Shown here: in pieces, positions 9,501 to 22,684 of the stretch
Position numbering within the stretch: position 1 is the first letter of the stretch
Layout of the letters: every line of letters begins with the position of its first letter
Origin: Cyrtodaria siliqua
Lineage: Eukaryota > Mollusca > Bivalvia > Adapedonta > Hiatellidae
Length of the DNA: 64,000 bases
Assembly (NCBI GenBank): GCA_037043455.1
Contig: JAWPHD010005598.1
Location: 1 to 64,000 of the forward strand
Direction: 5' to 3'
Notes under the pieces: model-generated
The model's database searches: none
What the model was told of the DNA's origin: nothing
What the model saw: only the letters and a program-made list of their open reading frames with translations
Made by a program: the position numbers and the translations under genes

Positions 9501-12500
9501 TGTAAACCCAGATCAGCTTATTTGTAAACCCATATCAGCCTGCGAGTACGAGTAACTCGCAGGCTGATCAGGGTTTACAATGTCTGGCTGCTGATCAGTA
9601 ATTTCCCCCAGAACACTCCTTTGTCACATAAATGGAATGGTCTTAATTCAAAGAAAGAACAGTCCATTATATATTTATGTAGCAGTTGAGAGTTAATAGA
9701 TTTAACTTTATATTTTCTTATAGATGAAGGTCTGCCCAAGACGACCCGTCTGGTTCAAGGGGATAGAAATGCCAATAAGGTGTTGGAGTGTTTAAGTTAT
9801 GTTTCCACCGTGTATGGGGAGCAAGTCATCCTACTGCAGTATATACCCTGTATTGTAGATCTGGTAAGTGCATAGTGTATTACCTGTACACAATCTCACT
9901 GTTTAGTGAATACATAGTAGATATAACCTCTACACAGTCTCATTGTTTAGTAAATACATAGTAGATATACCTTTGGCATATAATATGATCTTGCATTTCA
10001 CCCCTTAAATAAGACGTCCAGTGCTCACTCTGTCAGTAGACATTACTGACATTTGCGATTATTTTATCTTAATATCGATTATTTCAAAGAACATGTCGCC
10101 AGTTGTCAATCATTTATCCATTTCAACCAATCAAACCAGAACGATACCTCCGACAAACAACAGCACGTGTATAAAGCACGTGCAACTATGTTATATAAAC
10201 TATTGTCAATATACTCTGACATCAACAATATGGCAGAGGTATCTAAGTACTGGGGACATGTCAGTTGTCTACAAGAACTGGCGATCTTTTATTTTCAAAG
10301 AAATGGTGTTGCTTTTTTACCCATTGTAAAATTGGCTATTGGACCACAGTGTCCAGTGACCCAATGAACATCCTGTAATCCTGTCTCAAGCCGCTTGTGA
10401 AGTCCCTACATGTTTGTTAACCATTTGAGTATGTACTTCTCTCATGAAGAACCCATCCCTTACGCCGTGTCAACTTTGGCCACTAGTGGTAAATCATCAC
10501 TTTCGCGTGACTTTAAAGTTCTCCGGCCATGGTTTGTTTCATGAACATGTTTATGTCTATTTAAATCGAAGAATAAGATTTTATTTGATGATGTAGAAAA
10601 CTTTGAACAGGTAAATTAATCCACAGGTAAATGTATTTGTCAGTTATCTGGCAACAGTTGTGCAGCTATACAATTCAGATTTACCTCATTTCCCCGTGCA
10701 GTCACGCAGTGGGAAAAGTATTATCTACGTCATACAAAGAATACTTATTTTTACATACATACAACATAGTAGCGGATTTAAATATGTGTTTCTCTCAGGG
10801 TCTATCAAGACATGTTTATATGATGTTTAAGAGTTAAATTTGTTAATTGATACTACTACAAAAAAGGGTGGCCATTCATCTTTAAGTTCGTGAATCACGT
10901 GATCATAAATTCGCGTCCAAGCATAATGTAAATATTCATATTCTTTTACTAATAATATGCTTCTTTGCTGTTTATCGTCGTCTTCGTTTACTTCATTCAG
11001 TTTTCCCTGAGACTTGCATTTTACCGTTTCTCCGTTAATTCAGACATCTTCCGCTATCGGAGTCCTGTTTATAGCTTGGAGGCACATCAATTAGCCAGGT
11101 CATTTTTAGCTCGACAGATCAGAGATCAGCAGAGCTTATGCCGTGGTGCGGCGTCCGTCGTCCGTCCGTCTGTCCGTAAACTTTTATTTGTAGCGACAAC
11201 TCCTCTGAAACTACTAGATGGATATTCATGAAACTTTACAGAAATGTTGCCCATCAAGTCTAGTTGATCCTAGCAAAAATTCATGTTGATGTGATATCCA
11301 AGATGGCCGCCAAAGCTAAAAATAGAGTTTTAAAATACAAGTTTGTAGCAACTACTTCTTGAAAACTATAAGTGATATTGATATGGGACTTTTTCTAAAA
11401 TGATCAGCATGACATGGTGTTGATCCTTGTCAAAAATCGTTTTGATTCAACGTTAAACATGGCTGCCAGCGGCCATCTTTGTTTACATAGAGTTATATAG
11501 TAAAAACTTGTAGCAACTACTGCTCTGAAACTACTTGGCGGATTGTCATGAAACTTTACAGGAATGTTGCTCTTGATGTCTTATTGATCCTAGAAAAATG
11601 TCAGGTCCGCCGGAAATTCAAGATGGCCGTCACAGCTAAAAATAGATTTTTAAAAAATAAGTTTGTAGCGACTACTTCTTGAAAACTATAAGTGATACTG
11701 ATATGGGACTTTTTCTAAAATGATCAGCATGACATGATGTTGATCCTTGTGGAAAATTATTTTGATTCGACGTTAAACATGGCTGCCAGTGGCCATCTTT
11801 GTTTACATAGAGTTATATAGTAAAAACTTGTAGCGACTACTTCTCTGAAACTACTTGGCGGATTTTCATGAAACTTTACAGGAATGTTGCTCTTGATGTC
11901 TTATTGATCCTAGCTAAATTTCAGGTCGGCCAGAAATTCAAGATGGCCGCCACAGCTAAAAATAGATTTTTAAAAAATAAGTTTGTAGCGACTACATCTT
12001 GAAAACTATAAGTGATATTGATATGGGATTTTTTCTAAAATGATCAGCATGACATGGTGTTGATCCTAGTCAAACATTATTTTGATTCGATGTTAAACAT
12101 GGCTGCCAGTGGCCATCTTTGTTTACATAGAGTTATATAGTAAACACTTGTAGCGACTACTTCTCTGGAACTACTTGAGGGAATGTTCATGAAACTTCAC
12201 AGGAATGTTGCTCTTGATGTCTAGTTGATCCTAGAAAAATTTCAGGCTGGCTGGAAATTCAAGATGGCCGCCACAGCTAAAAATAGATATAAAATAAATA
12301 AATTTGTAACGACTACTTCTTGAAAACTGTAAGTGATATTGATATGGGACGTTTTCTAAAATGATCAGCATGACATGATGTTAATCCTTGTCAAAAATTG
12401 TTTTGATTCGACGTTAAACATGGCTGCCAGTGGCCATCTTTGTTTACATAGAGTTATATAGTAAAAACTTGTAGCGACTACTCCTCTGAAACTACTTGAT

Positions 12501-15500
12501 GGATATTCATGAAACTTTACAGAAATGTTGCCCATGAAGTCTAGTTGATCCTAGCAAAAATTCATGTTGATGTGAAATCCAAGATGGCCACCAAAGCTAA
12601 AAATAGATTTTTAAAATACAAGTTTGTAGCGACTACTTCTTGAAAACTATAAGTGATATTGATATGGGACTTTTTCTAAAATGATCAGCATGACATGGTG
12701 TTGATCCTAGTCAAACATTATTTTGATTCAATGTTAAACATGGCTGCCAGTGGCCATCTTTGTTTACATAGAGTTATATAGTAAAACTTGTAGCGACTAC
12801 TCCTCTGAAACTACTTGTCGGATGTTCATGAAACTTCACAGGAATGTTGCTCTTGATGTCTAGTTGATCCTAGAAAAATTTCAGGCTGGCCGGAAATTCA
12901 AGATGGCTGCCACAGCTAAAAATAGATTTGAAATAAATAAATTTGTAACGACTACTTCTTGAAATCTGTAAGTGATATTGATATGGGACGTTTTCTAAAA
13001 TGATCAGCATGACATGATGTTGATTCTTGTCGAAATTTATTTCAATGCGACTTTAAACATGACCGCTAGCGGACATCTTTGTTTACATAGATTTATATAG
13101 TAAAAACTTGTAGCGACTACTCCTCTGAAACTACTTGACGATTTTTTATGAAACTTCACAGGAATGTTGCTCTTGATGTCTAATTGATCCCAGATTTTTT
13201 TTAGGTCGGCCGGAAATTCAAGATGGCAGCCATGGCTATAAATAGATTTTCAAGATACAAGTTTGTAGCGACTACTTCTTGAAAACTATAAGCGATATTG
13301 ATATGGGACTTTTTCTAAAATGATCAGCATGACATGATGTTGTTCCTTGTCAAAAATCGTTTTGATTCGATGTTAAACATGGCTGTCAGCGGCCATCTTT
13401 GTTTACATAGAGTTATATAATGAAAACTTGTAGCGACTACTTCTCTGAAACTACTAGACGGATTTTCATGAAACTTCACAGGAATGTTGCTCTTGATGTC
13501 TTATTGATCCTAGCAAAATTTCAGGTCGGCCGGAAATTCAAGATGGCCGGCACGGCTAAAAATAAATTTTCAAAAAACAAGTTTGTAGCGACTACTTCCT
13601 GAAATCTAAATCAATCAGTAGAGCTTCAAGGTCATTGACCTCTTGTTTTCGTCCATGATTTATTAGTTTTTAAATTAAAGGGGAACTTTTAACCTTAAAT
13701 AGGGGAAAAATGGAGGTTCCCCAGATAGGGGAAGACGCCGGTATCCGGCGTCAGTAATATAGTAAAAAAAAAAACCTGTGTGAAATGATTGTAACCCCAA
13801 ATTATATCTGTACTGTTGTCAGATCTTATGTGAAACCAGATCTCATCTCTGTTATTGTCAGATCTTGTATGAAACCAGATCATGTCTTCTATGAAACCAG
13901 ATCATGTCTACTATGAACCAGATCATGTCTGTACTATCAAACCAGATCATATATGTACTATTGTCAGATCTTGTGTAAAGCAATTATCACAAATCACATA
14001 TTCTTTTAATGTGTTTTACAGATCCATGTTGCCAAGCGGAGATTGACAGTGCGTGCGGAGGCAGGCCTCGTGGCTGCTGTGGTCCTGCTGAGACACATGG
14101 TCCCTCTGCTGGCAGATAAAACATTTCTAGAAATGCTGCAGGTATACCAGATATTACCTTGTTTCCATGTTGTCTTAAGTGGTCAGATATATCTGCTTCA
14201 ATGCAGTGTATTAGCCAGCCAACCGTGCAGCAGTCTTTTGCACGGCCGTTTTTGAAAAATCGCGGCCAATATTTGAGGGAGTGGGTGGGGTAAAAAAAAA
14301 ACAAAAAAACTTCCAAACTCTTACTTTCTCAATATTGTTATGTTTTGTATACATTTATAGAAGAAATATGACCTAAAATGTAATTTTTCATCTTTATATG
14401 TAAAAATAAATTACCCTAGAGACACTCACGTGTCGCGAATTGGCGCGTAACGCGTGTTAGCAACTTATTTTGCACACCCTGTTTGCATATTTGAACACCC
14501 AGTTCTTGAATTTCTGCCTAATACACTGCTTCAATGCCAACTCTGAACTGAAAGCGGGCAAGTTAGAATAAAAACTGTCCATCACTTATTCTGCTTTCAG
14601 TTTTTGTAAATTTATTGGTTTGTGTGTGATTTATAATGATTGGAACATTGGATCCCAGATGGCATTATTATACTACTAGACACTCACACTAGGGTAATGC
14701 ATAAAGGGATCTGTAGATATCACTTTGCATTTGGTGTCCGGCATCACAAAAAGTTAACATTGGGTATAATTTCTTCGTTTCTTTATATTCATCAAACTTT
14801 CTTCTGTATGTACACTTCATGACAATAGTCATGTGACCTTACCAAATATGTGAAAGTCAAGGTCACAGATTTTGGTCAAATTCTGGATTAAAGGGACGAG
14901 GTGATCTGAAAGGATTGTAGGTGTCAATTCAAATACGAATCAGGCCACCATGATATGTTTCAGTTTCATATTAAATGTGCATAAATATGCACTTAAATAG
15001 TCCCTATGAATTGAATTGAATTGAATGTTGTTAAACGGCTCATCAACACAGAATAGGTTATTTAGAGCCGCCCCGGAGAGAGGGGAAGGATACATAGGAA
15101 TCCGGGAACCTGCCCTACTCTTATTATCGAATAGATTCCTATGGTTCTTTAACATGCTCGGAGGATAGACTGATACACGGGACCGCCCGGTTTACGTCCC
15201 CATCCGACGGACAAGGCTAAGAGAAAGTGTCTTGCCCAAGAACACACCAACTAGTCCCTATGAGCCATATGATTTAATTATTGTTTATGAAATAGTTAGG
15301 TATGGAAAACTAGACTCAGCTATTAATATTAAATTCATAATGTACATTAAAGCTCTTCAATTTCTTGTAAAGTTCACTTCATTTGAAATGTATGTACAGC
15401 TTTTAACAATATAATCTTCATTTAAATTAATATTTATGATTTAACATCAAAAACCGGCCGAGCTATCGACTTTTCCAGACGAAACATTTTATAGACAATT

Positions 15501-18500
15501 ATTAAGCCAAAGGTAACATGCGGCTTAATTTTTATGCAAATGCACATCATTAATGAAACTAACGCATACTATGCGGGGTTTTGGTCACGAAACAACATTG
15601 GTTAAGTTTTTGCCTTATATTTCTTCATTGATATATACACATAATGACAATAGTCCCATAACCCCACCAATGTATAAGGGTCAAGCTTTCAGACAAGGTC
15701 AGTTCATGAAAACTTAACATTCCCTGAAATATTTAAATTTCTTCATAAAACTTGTGATATATACATATTATAACAATAGCACATCACCACACCAATATAA
15801 TTATAAAGGTCAAGGTCATAGTTTCAGTTCAGCAATCATGTTTTTATATAAATATTCATTATATTCACAAAACTTTTCATATCTACACTTTATGACATTA
15901 GTCATGTGTCATACATTCTGAAACAAGGCTGGGAAAGTTGTGCTCCAGAGAGCCACCAGGTTTTGTATTGGATGGACACCCATAATTCTTTCAGATTGTC
16001 TCCAATCCCTTTAAACAGCTGTATGATGTATTTCACCGATGAAAAGTTGTTCATGTCTTAAAATTCTTTCCATCCATCAGGAGTCCATTGTAACTGATGC
16101 GCTGAAGCCCATGTTGAGGCTGGTGTCATCCTTGACAACCTCCTTCCCGAGTGGCCCCACCGTACGTAGCCTCATCCTCTACAAGACCGTCGATGTCCTC
16201 TACATCATTGGCCTTAGACTCGGCTTTGAGATGACACGCCGTCTCATGACCAATGTCCTTCAAGCATTTTTTAAACCATTCGCCCATGTGTACTCAGGTG
16301 GCATGTTCGATCAACTCACTGGGACCGGTAGCTCTCTAGATCTGAGGGACAAGGGAATATCAATAAGCCATAAAGGTCAGTCGGTGCTTCTAAATATTGC
16401 CTTGTCTGTTTAAATTAGAACTCAAAACAAGCAACAGTGATACTACTTTAATATCCTCTATGTTTTGTACTGGTTGCATATCAAAACTTACATATACTGA
16501 TCTGCTTATCCTGTATATACCCCTGCTTTCACAAAGAAGTGGGGGCTGTATAGGAATCACGTTGTCCATAACATCCCGTTGCGTCTCGCATAACACATTT
16601 TTGTCCCGTCACGTTTGTCCCACCGTGTTCCTTTACACATTTTTATCACTAGCATTTCTGAAGCTGTTTTGAATGAGTTGTTGCCAAACTTCATATACTC
16701 ATAACAACTGATGACCTTATGTCCCTCTACATCACCCATTGTTAATTGCCTAATTTATTAAAGAATTAAGGCCTTTTGTTAGACTTAGAATTTAAGCGTG
16801 ATTATCAGTGATAGTTCTAGTTTCTTTTGGACTCATACACTTATATTTAACTTCTTGCATTTTGATCATTTCTGCAGACTACAGCTCAGTGGATGATTCA
16901 TATCTGAACATACAGATGGACAGTACTACACATCAGGTGATGATTGGCTCCCCGGTCACAGTCAGTTTACCCTCTACCAGTCCACCAGAACAGATACGCA
17001 GGTGGAGAACCATCAAGTCTAACTATAGTCTCTCTGAAAGCCAAAAGGTGGATGATAGAGGTACATTATTGGATTAGATATATCTGTGACGATTTATGTA
17101 GTCCGAATTAATTTCTCAAATAAATTGATTTCATTAAATCGGTAATAGTTTCTGTACAAAAATGTTAAAGTAGAAAACAATGTATTAAGTGATATTCAGA
17201 AATGTACTTCGAACAAACTTAAAACATTTATATGATTAACTATTCAATCTTCAGTCTCGTTAAAGTTTTCTTTTGTGTATTATGACCTTATCGACCCGCC
17301 TACTCATCCGAAAATGTGCAAATGAACAAACAAATCCTTAGTAGTTGTCTGGTGAGTGCCTCCCTTTGATCTCATAGAAGATGTTGCCCCTCTCACACCG
17401 ATCCAAAATCCTGTAATGTCCTCAATCTGAGTTTTAGCATACTTTTAAAGTGTGGATGGATAATTACCACATCCAATGGAGACAATACCTGTATTATGTT
17501 TGGACACCCTCCATTATTATTGTGTTATGAAAAAGAATTGTGGTAAAAATTGAATGTTTAAATTCTGAGATTCCATTATGCACCAGCAGAAATTTGGCCT
17601 TGCAGAAACCTCCCATATACTACATTAATATGCCTGCAGTTTTGATGTTTGTTTCAGATGATATGGTTGATGGAAGATCTGCATCAGAAGAGAATGTACA
17701 ATCAGATTTGAGGCAGACATTTAGTCCAGAGCTGGCATTGGCCGCCTATATACCACTGACATCTATCTTTGGAAGGTAATTATTGCAAAACTGCTCATCC
17801 AGGATGCTTGTACCTGCTTCATAAGGTATTCCCATTATGTGTTCATTTAAGCTCTACTGGCCAAAGACCATATTTCGTCTGGCAGCCTGGGAATGGGCGT
17901 TGTCATCCGTAGAGAAACTGCTCAGCCAAATTTCCCGTGGATGCTCTTAAGTGAGACTATAAAAATCATTATAATATGTTCTTGTATATATTTACTTCTT
18001 TATATACCCGTTTTCGGGCATTTGTTGATTTACCGGGCATTTGTTGATTTACGTATATAGTTTATATTACTACCATATCATCCCTTACTTGTAAATAGTT
18101 TTATCTTTATATATTTACATTAATTTTTAATTAATCCATCATTTCTTCATCATTCATCAATTTTTGCGCACAATATGACCTATTTATGTGATCTGCTTTC
18201 ATTCATTCTTATATATATTTGGGGCGTCCGTGGCCGAGTGGTTAACGTCTCTGACTTGCAATCACTTGCCCCTCACCGCTGTAGGTTCGATCCCTCAGGG
18301 GCCTAGGAATCTTTATGTGAGGAAGCTATCCAGCTAGCTTACGGAACGTCGGCGGTTCTACCCAGGTGCCCACTCGTGCATGAAAATTGCCCGGAGGGGC
18401 ATCTGGGGTCTTCCTCCACCAATGGAAGCTGGAAAGTCGCCATATGACCTTAGCTGTTGGTGCGACTATAAAATCCAATTCAATTCAATTATATATATTT

Positions 18501-21500
18501 ACTTATTTTATACCCGTTGACGGGCATTTGTTGATTTACATATATAGTTTACATTACTACCATATCATCCCTTATTTTTTAATATTTTTTTATCTTTATA
18601 TATTTACATTAATTTTTAATTAATACTTCATTTCTTCATCTTTCATCAGTTTTTGCGCACAATATGACCTATTTATGTGTCGACATGCCGTAAAACACCA
18701 TTCATTCATTCTTGAGTGGGTTGAGACCTTACCTAAGATTTTTGTCGATCTGACATTTAAGATGGCCACCATTGCTAAAAATTGCCAAAGCCTTATAAAA
18801 TCTTCTTCTCCAGAACGTCAAGATAGATTTTGACAACACTTTTTCAGAATTGATTGCAAGCTACTTAACTTTTAGTCTTTATAAAGTTTGTTTTTTGTCT
18901 TTGTAAAATCGAAAATGACCATGCCGTGGGAATCTGAACTTTGTATATGTAGATTTTGCACGTTTTATATAGACTTATATAGGAAAAAACTTTAAAAAAA
19001 ATTGTCTCCAAAACCACAAGGTATAGAGTTTTCATATATTGCATGCTACATCAGTTTCTGGTCCTCGACCAAGTTATTCAGATGGTGAGTCTTGGGTCAA
19101 ATCTGGCCCAGCCCTGTGGGTCACAGTTTTACATAGAGTTATATAGGAGAATCTTCAAAACAATCTTCTCTGAAACTACAAAAGCCAGAGGTTCAATATT
19201 TTGCATTTACCATATAAAGTTTATGGTCCTCTGTCAAGTTTGTTCAAATAGTGACCATTGGGTCAAATGTAGCCCTGTCCCAGGGGTCATATGTTTTACA
19301 TAGACTTACATAGAGAATAACCTAAAGATTCTTCTTCTCTGAAACCACAAAGTATAGAGCTATCATATATTGCATGCAGCATAAGCTTATGGTCCTCTAC
19401 CAAGTTGGGTGAAGTTGGGACAAATCGGCCCTGCCCTATGGGTCACAGTTTTACAAAGAGTATTCAAAATCATCTTCTCCGAAACTACATGAGCCTGAGA
19501 TCTAATATTTTGCATGTACCATAAGCTTATTGTCCTCTATCAAGTTTGTTCAAATCAAGACCATGTGGCGAAATTCGACCCCACCTCAGAAGTCTCATGC
19601 TTTACATAGACTTATATAGCGGAAAACTTTAAAAAGATTTTCTTCTCTGAAACTACTTTATACACTTATTGAGCATGAACAGATAGTACAGCCATCCAAC
19701 CAGCATCGGTCCCTGGGTTTGTCCCTACCCGTGGGGACATAGCCCCTGGGTCATAACTTGGAAATCGTTAAGATCCCCACCCTATAACCATAAAGGCCAG
19801 CACTTTTTCGCGGGCACGGGATTTTACAATAGCGCGCCATCGAGTGCATGATCTCATTCTTTTATGAATTATAAGCATGTTTGAATTTTTTTCCATTTTT
19901 GCGAAGCTCATCAGGTGAGTGTTTCTCGTTTAGAGCATGGAAGCTTTATTTTTTCATTTTAATTTCACCAAATGTGTACATCCAGTAGAACGATACAGGC
20001 TCTCTTGTGCCTCTTGTTACTTGTTTGGATTCTGGACAGGGGACATGCACTCATATTCCTGTCCGGAAGCTAGATTCATTCATTATTGTTTACGTATCTC
20101 AACTTAGCGATCACAATGTCATCCGGGTGTATATGCGTCAATGTGTCCTACTTTCATTTGTTTATAATATCTTCTTCATTTCTTGCAGGTTTTCACCAAA
20201 CTTCACCAGAATGTTCCTTATATGCATCTAACATCATGTGAAAAATTTCGGGTTGCTCTATGAGCTATTTCTGTTAACATTTGCAGTTTGATATGTCAGC
20301 AGGGGTTATTGAGTTATAAAGTGTTTTTTTAAATTCTATGCTGTAAAACTAAAACAAACAAGCCACTAAAACTACAGCCTCTGGTTATGGGTGCATGGAT
20401 GGCGGGAATCCTGATTTATGTGGGATTAAGTGTCTTCTTTGTGAAATACTTAATGGGAGTAGATACACAGACTGTATACAATAGTACAGTCTGTCACTAT
20501 CACTTCCTATATCATCACACCTTCTGATGACCGTAGATGTACAAGTATCTCACTACGGACAGGTATGGGGAGGACAAGTGTATCCCAAATTGACTGAACA
20601 CATTTCCATTTTAATGTAATATCTAATTAATGGAAGAGGATACACAGGCTGTATACAATAGTACAGTCTGTCACTAACACTTCCTATATCATTACACCTT
20701 CTGATGACCGTAGATGTACAAGTATCTCACTACGGACAGATACGGGGTGGACAGTTGTGTACTTCAGACAAAATATAGGTCATGTCCGGTCTCTTGCTCC
20801 TTATCTTGCTCCTTTATTGCAGGATTTTCACCAAACTCCATCAGAATGTTCCTTATATACATCTAATTACATGCGCATGGTTTCAGGTCACCGTTACCTA
20901 ATTTGGATGAATATATAGGTCACATCCGGTCTGTGCTCTGACATGCGTTTTTTGCTCCTTTCCTTCAGGATTTTCACCAAACTTCACTACAATGTTCTTT
21001 ATATGCATCTAACATCATATGCAAAATTTCAGGTTGCTGTAACCTACTTGAACAAAATATAGGCCACGTCCGGTCACCGCTACGATATTCATCCCCAGTG
21101 TGAATGACATAAATTAAATATGAAGTATGTAAGGAATGAATATCTCATGGGATTGACATGGGTGTTGGTCAAATCAAATCTGGACTATTTCACTATAGGG
21201 CTTGACATGCAGGCTGTCGCGTTCTTGTTGTCCCTTGTCAAAAATCCAAATAGGAAATTCATGTTTTTCTATTTTAATTGAAAAAAAGTTAATTTTCCCG
21301 TAGCGTGCCATCAATCTTAATGGAACTACAGTCGCCCTGAAGGATCATTTACAAAACGCTGTTGCTTATTCCTGAATGGGACTGCCAAATACTGTTGTGA
21401 TCCTCTTGTATTAACAGCCACCATATGGAGATGTACCTGCCCAATGATGACCTTATTAGGAAGTTGTGTGCCCAGTATGACAAGGCTCTGTACACAGACA

Positions 21501-22633
21501 ACGATGCTGCAGATAATGGTAAGTAGGCTTTTGTTGATTTTATTTTGCTAGATGTAGCAGCGTGCTGCCAATGCTTTATTCTTAAAAAGTACAAGACAAG
21601 CGCCTCAGGCTGTCTCGCCCAACTCCATTGTAGTCAATATATCTAGTTTTAAGTGTTGTCACTTTATTAAGAGGACTCCTTAGTTCAGTGGCTAAGGTCT
21701 TGTACTTTAGAGCTGCAGACCTCGGCGCCGCATGGATTCACTTACTGACGGTGGCAAACTTCTAGTGCTGGGTATCGCATCCACAAAAGGTATTGCGATA
21801 CAAGAGACTGTATCGCGATACGTATCATAGTATATTTTATTGCACAATTGCCTTAATAATTTCAATAGACTTTACCGATTTCTTGTGGTACATCGATGCA
21901 GATAACATAGCGTGATGCTTGTGAATGACAAACATTGTGCATGGCAGATCCGAGGTTGACAATGTCTACTTTCTGTTCTGTATTCAACATCGAGTAATGT
22001 CTTCGCAAATGAGTTACCAAATGTGTTGTGCTGCCAGAGCACTTGACCGTAACCTTGCATATTTTACAAAATGCAACATTGCCTAGATCTAGACTAGACT
22101 ACTATTGTAGCACCCTTTTTAAACTTTTTAAGCCCAAAGTGATCCCAAACACATGATTTTGCTGTTTTGTGTTTTTAACATTTCTCAATCACTTGGAGTC
22201 GGTCATGCTCATCTGAGTGCATGGTAACGAGAACTACATAGACGCATATTACAATAAGCCAACAATAGATATTATTGGAAGTGTGTCTATTTTTAACTAT
22301 GATGGTACCCACTTCCCAATATGTGTATTTACGATTGTATTACAAACATGGGAACCATACAAAGTTAAAAATAGATCTTAGTCGCAGATTACGATTTACA
22401 TTTCATAATCAAAACACATGTGTAGAGAAAACCGGTATGCACTGGTATGCTAAAAAAAAATCACGGTAGGTATTATTTTGAGGTCCGTATCACAATACAC
22501 CGATAAACCGATTATACTGCGCAGCACTACAAACTTCATCCTTCATTCAATCGCTGTCACTATAATTATGATCTTTCATGTGTTAAAGGGACGTAAATCT
22601 GCAGTTTTTAGCTCTACTGTCCGTCGTCCGTCC

Positions 22634-22684
<51 letters not shown>

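Larger units (their letters stand above)
17848..20019 (+). mobile_element. Family D HINE-like element carrying nested SINE sequence
   Basis: The head TTAAGCTCTACTGGCC-AAA-GACCA lies at 17848. Tandem units of about 145 bp run through about 19030-19640 ('GGTCCTCTACCAAGTT', 'GGGTCACAGTTTTACATAGA', 'TTCTCTGAAACTAC'). The 3' end is at about 19983-20019: CCAGTAGAAC, the imperfect hairpin AGGCTCTCTTGTGCCT, then CTTGTT. That is the same end architecture as families A and B. A duplicated AT-rich segment and a SINE (17985-18712) interrupt it. No transposase is present. Confidence 0.55.

Noticed and set aside
18221..18300. Possible functional tRNA gene (A and B boxes present)
   Set aside because: No closed cloverleaf with a proper acceptor stem and anticodon. 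It continues into a SINE body and is flanked by a target-site duplication, so it is the tRNA-derived head of a SINE.
20520..20570. Hammerhead ribozyme
   Set aside because: CTGATGA and a stem are present, but the GAA core after stem II is replaced by ACA and no convincing stems I and III were found. Kept only as an observation to test.
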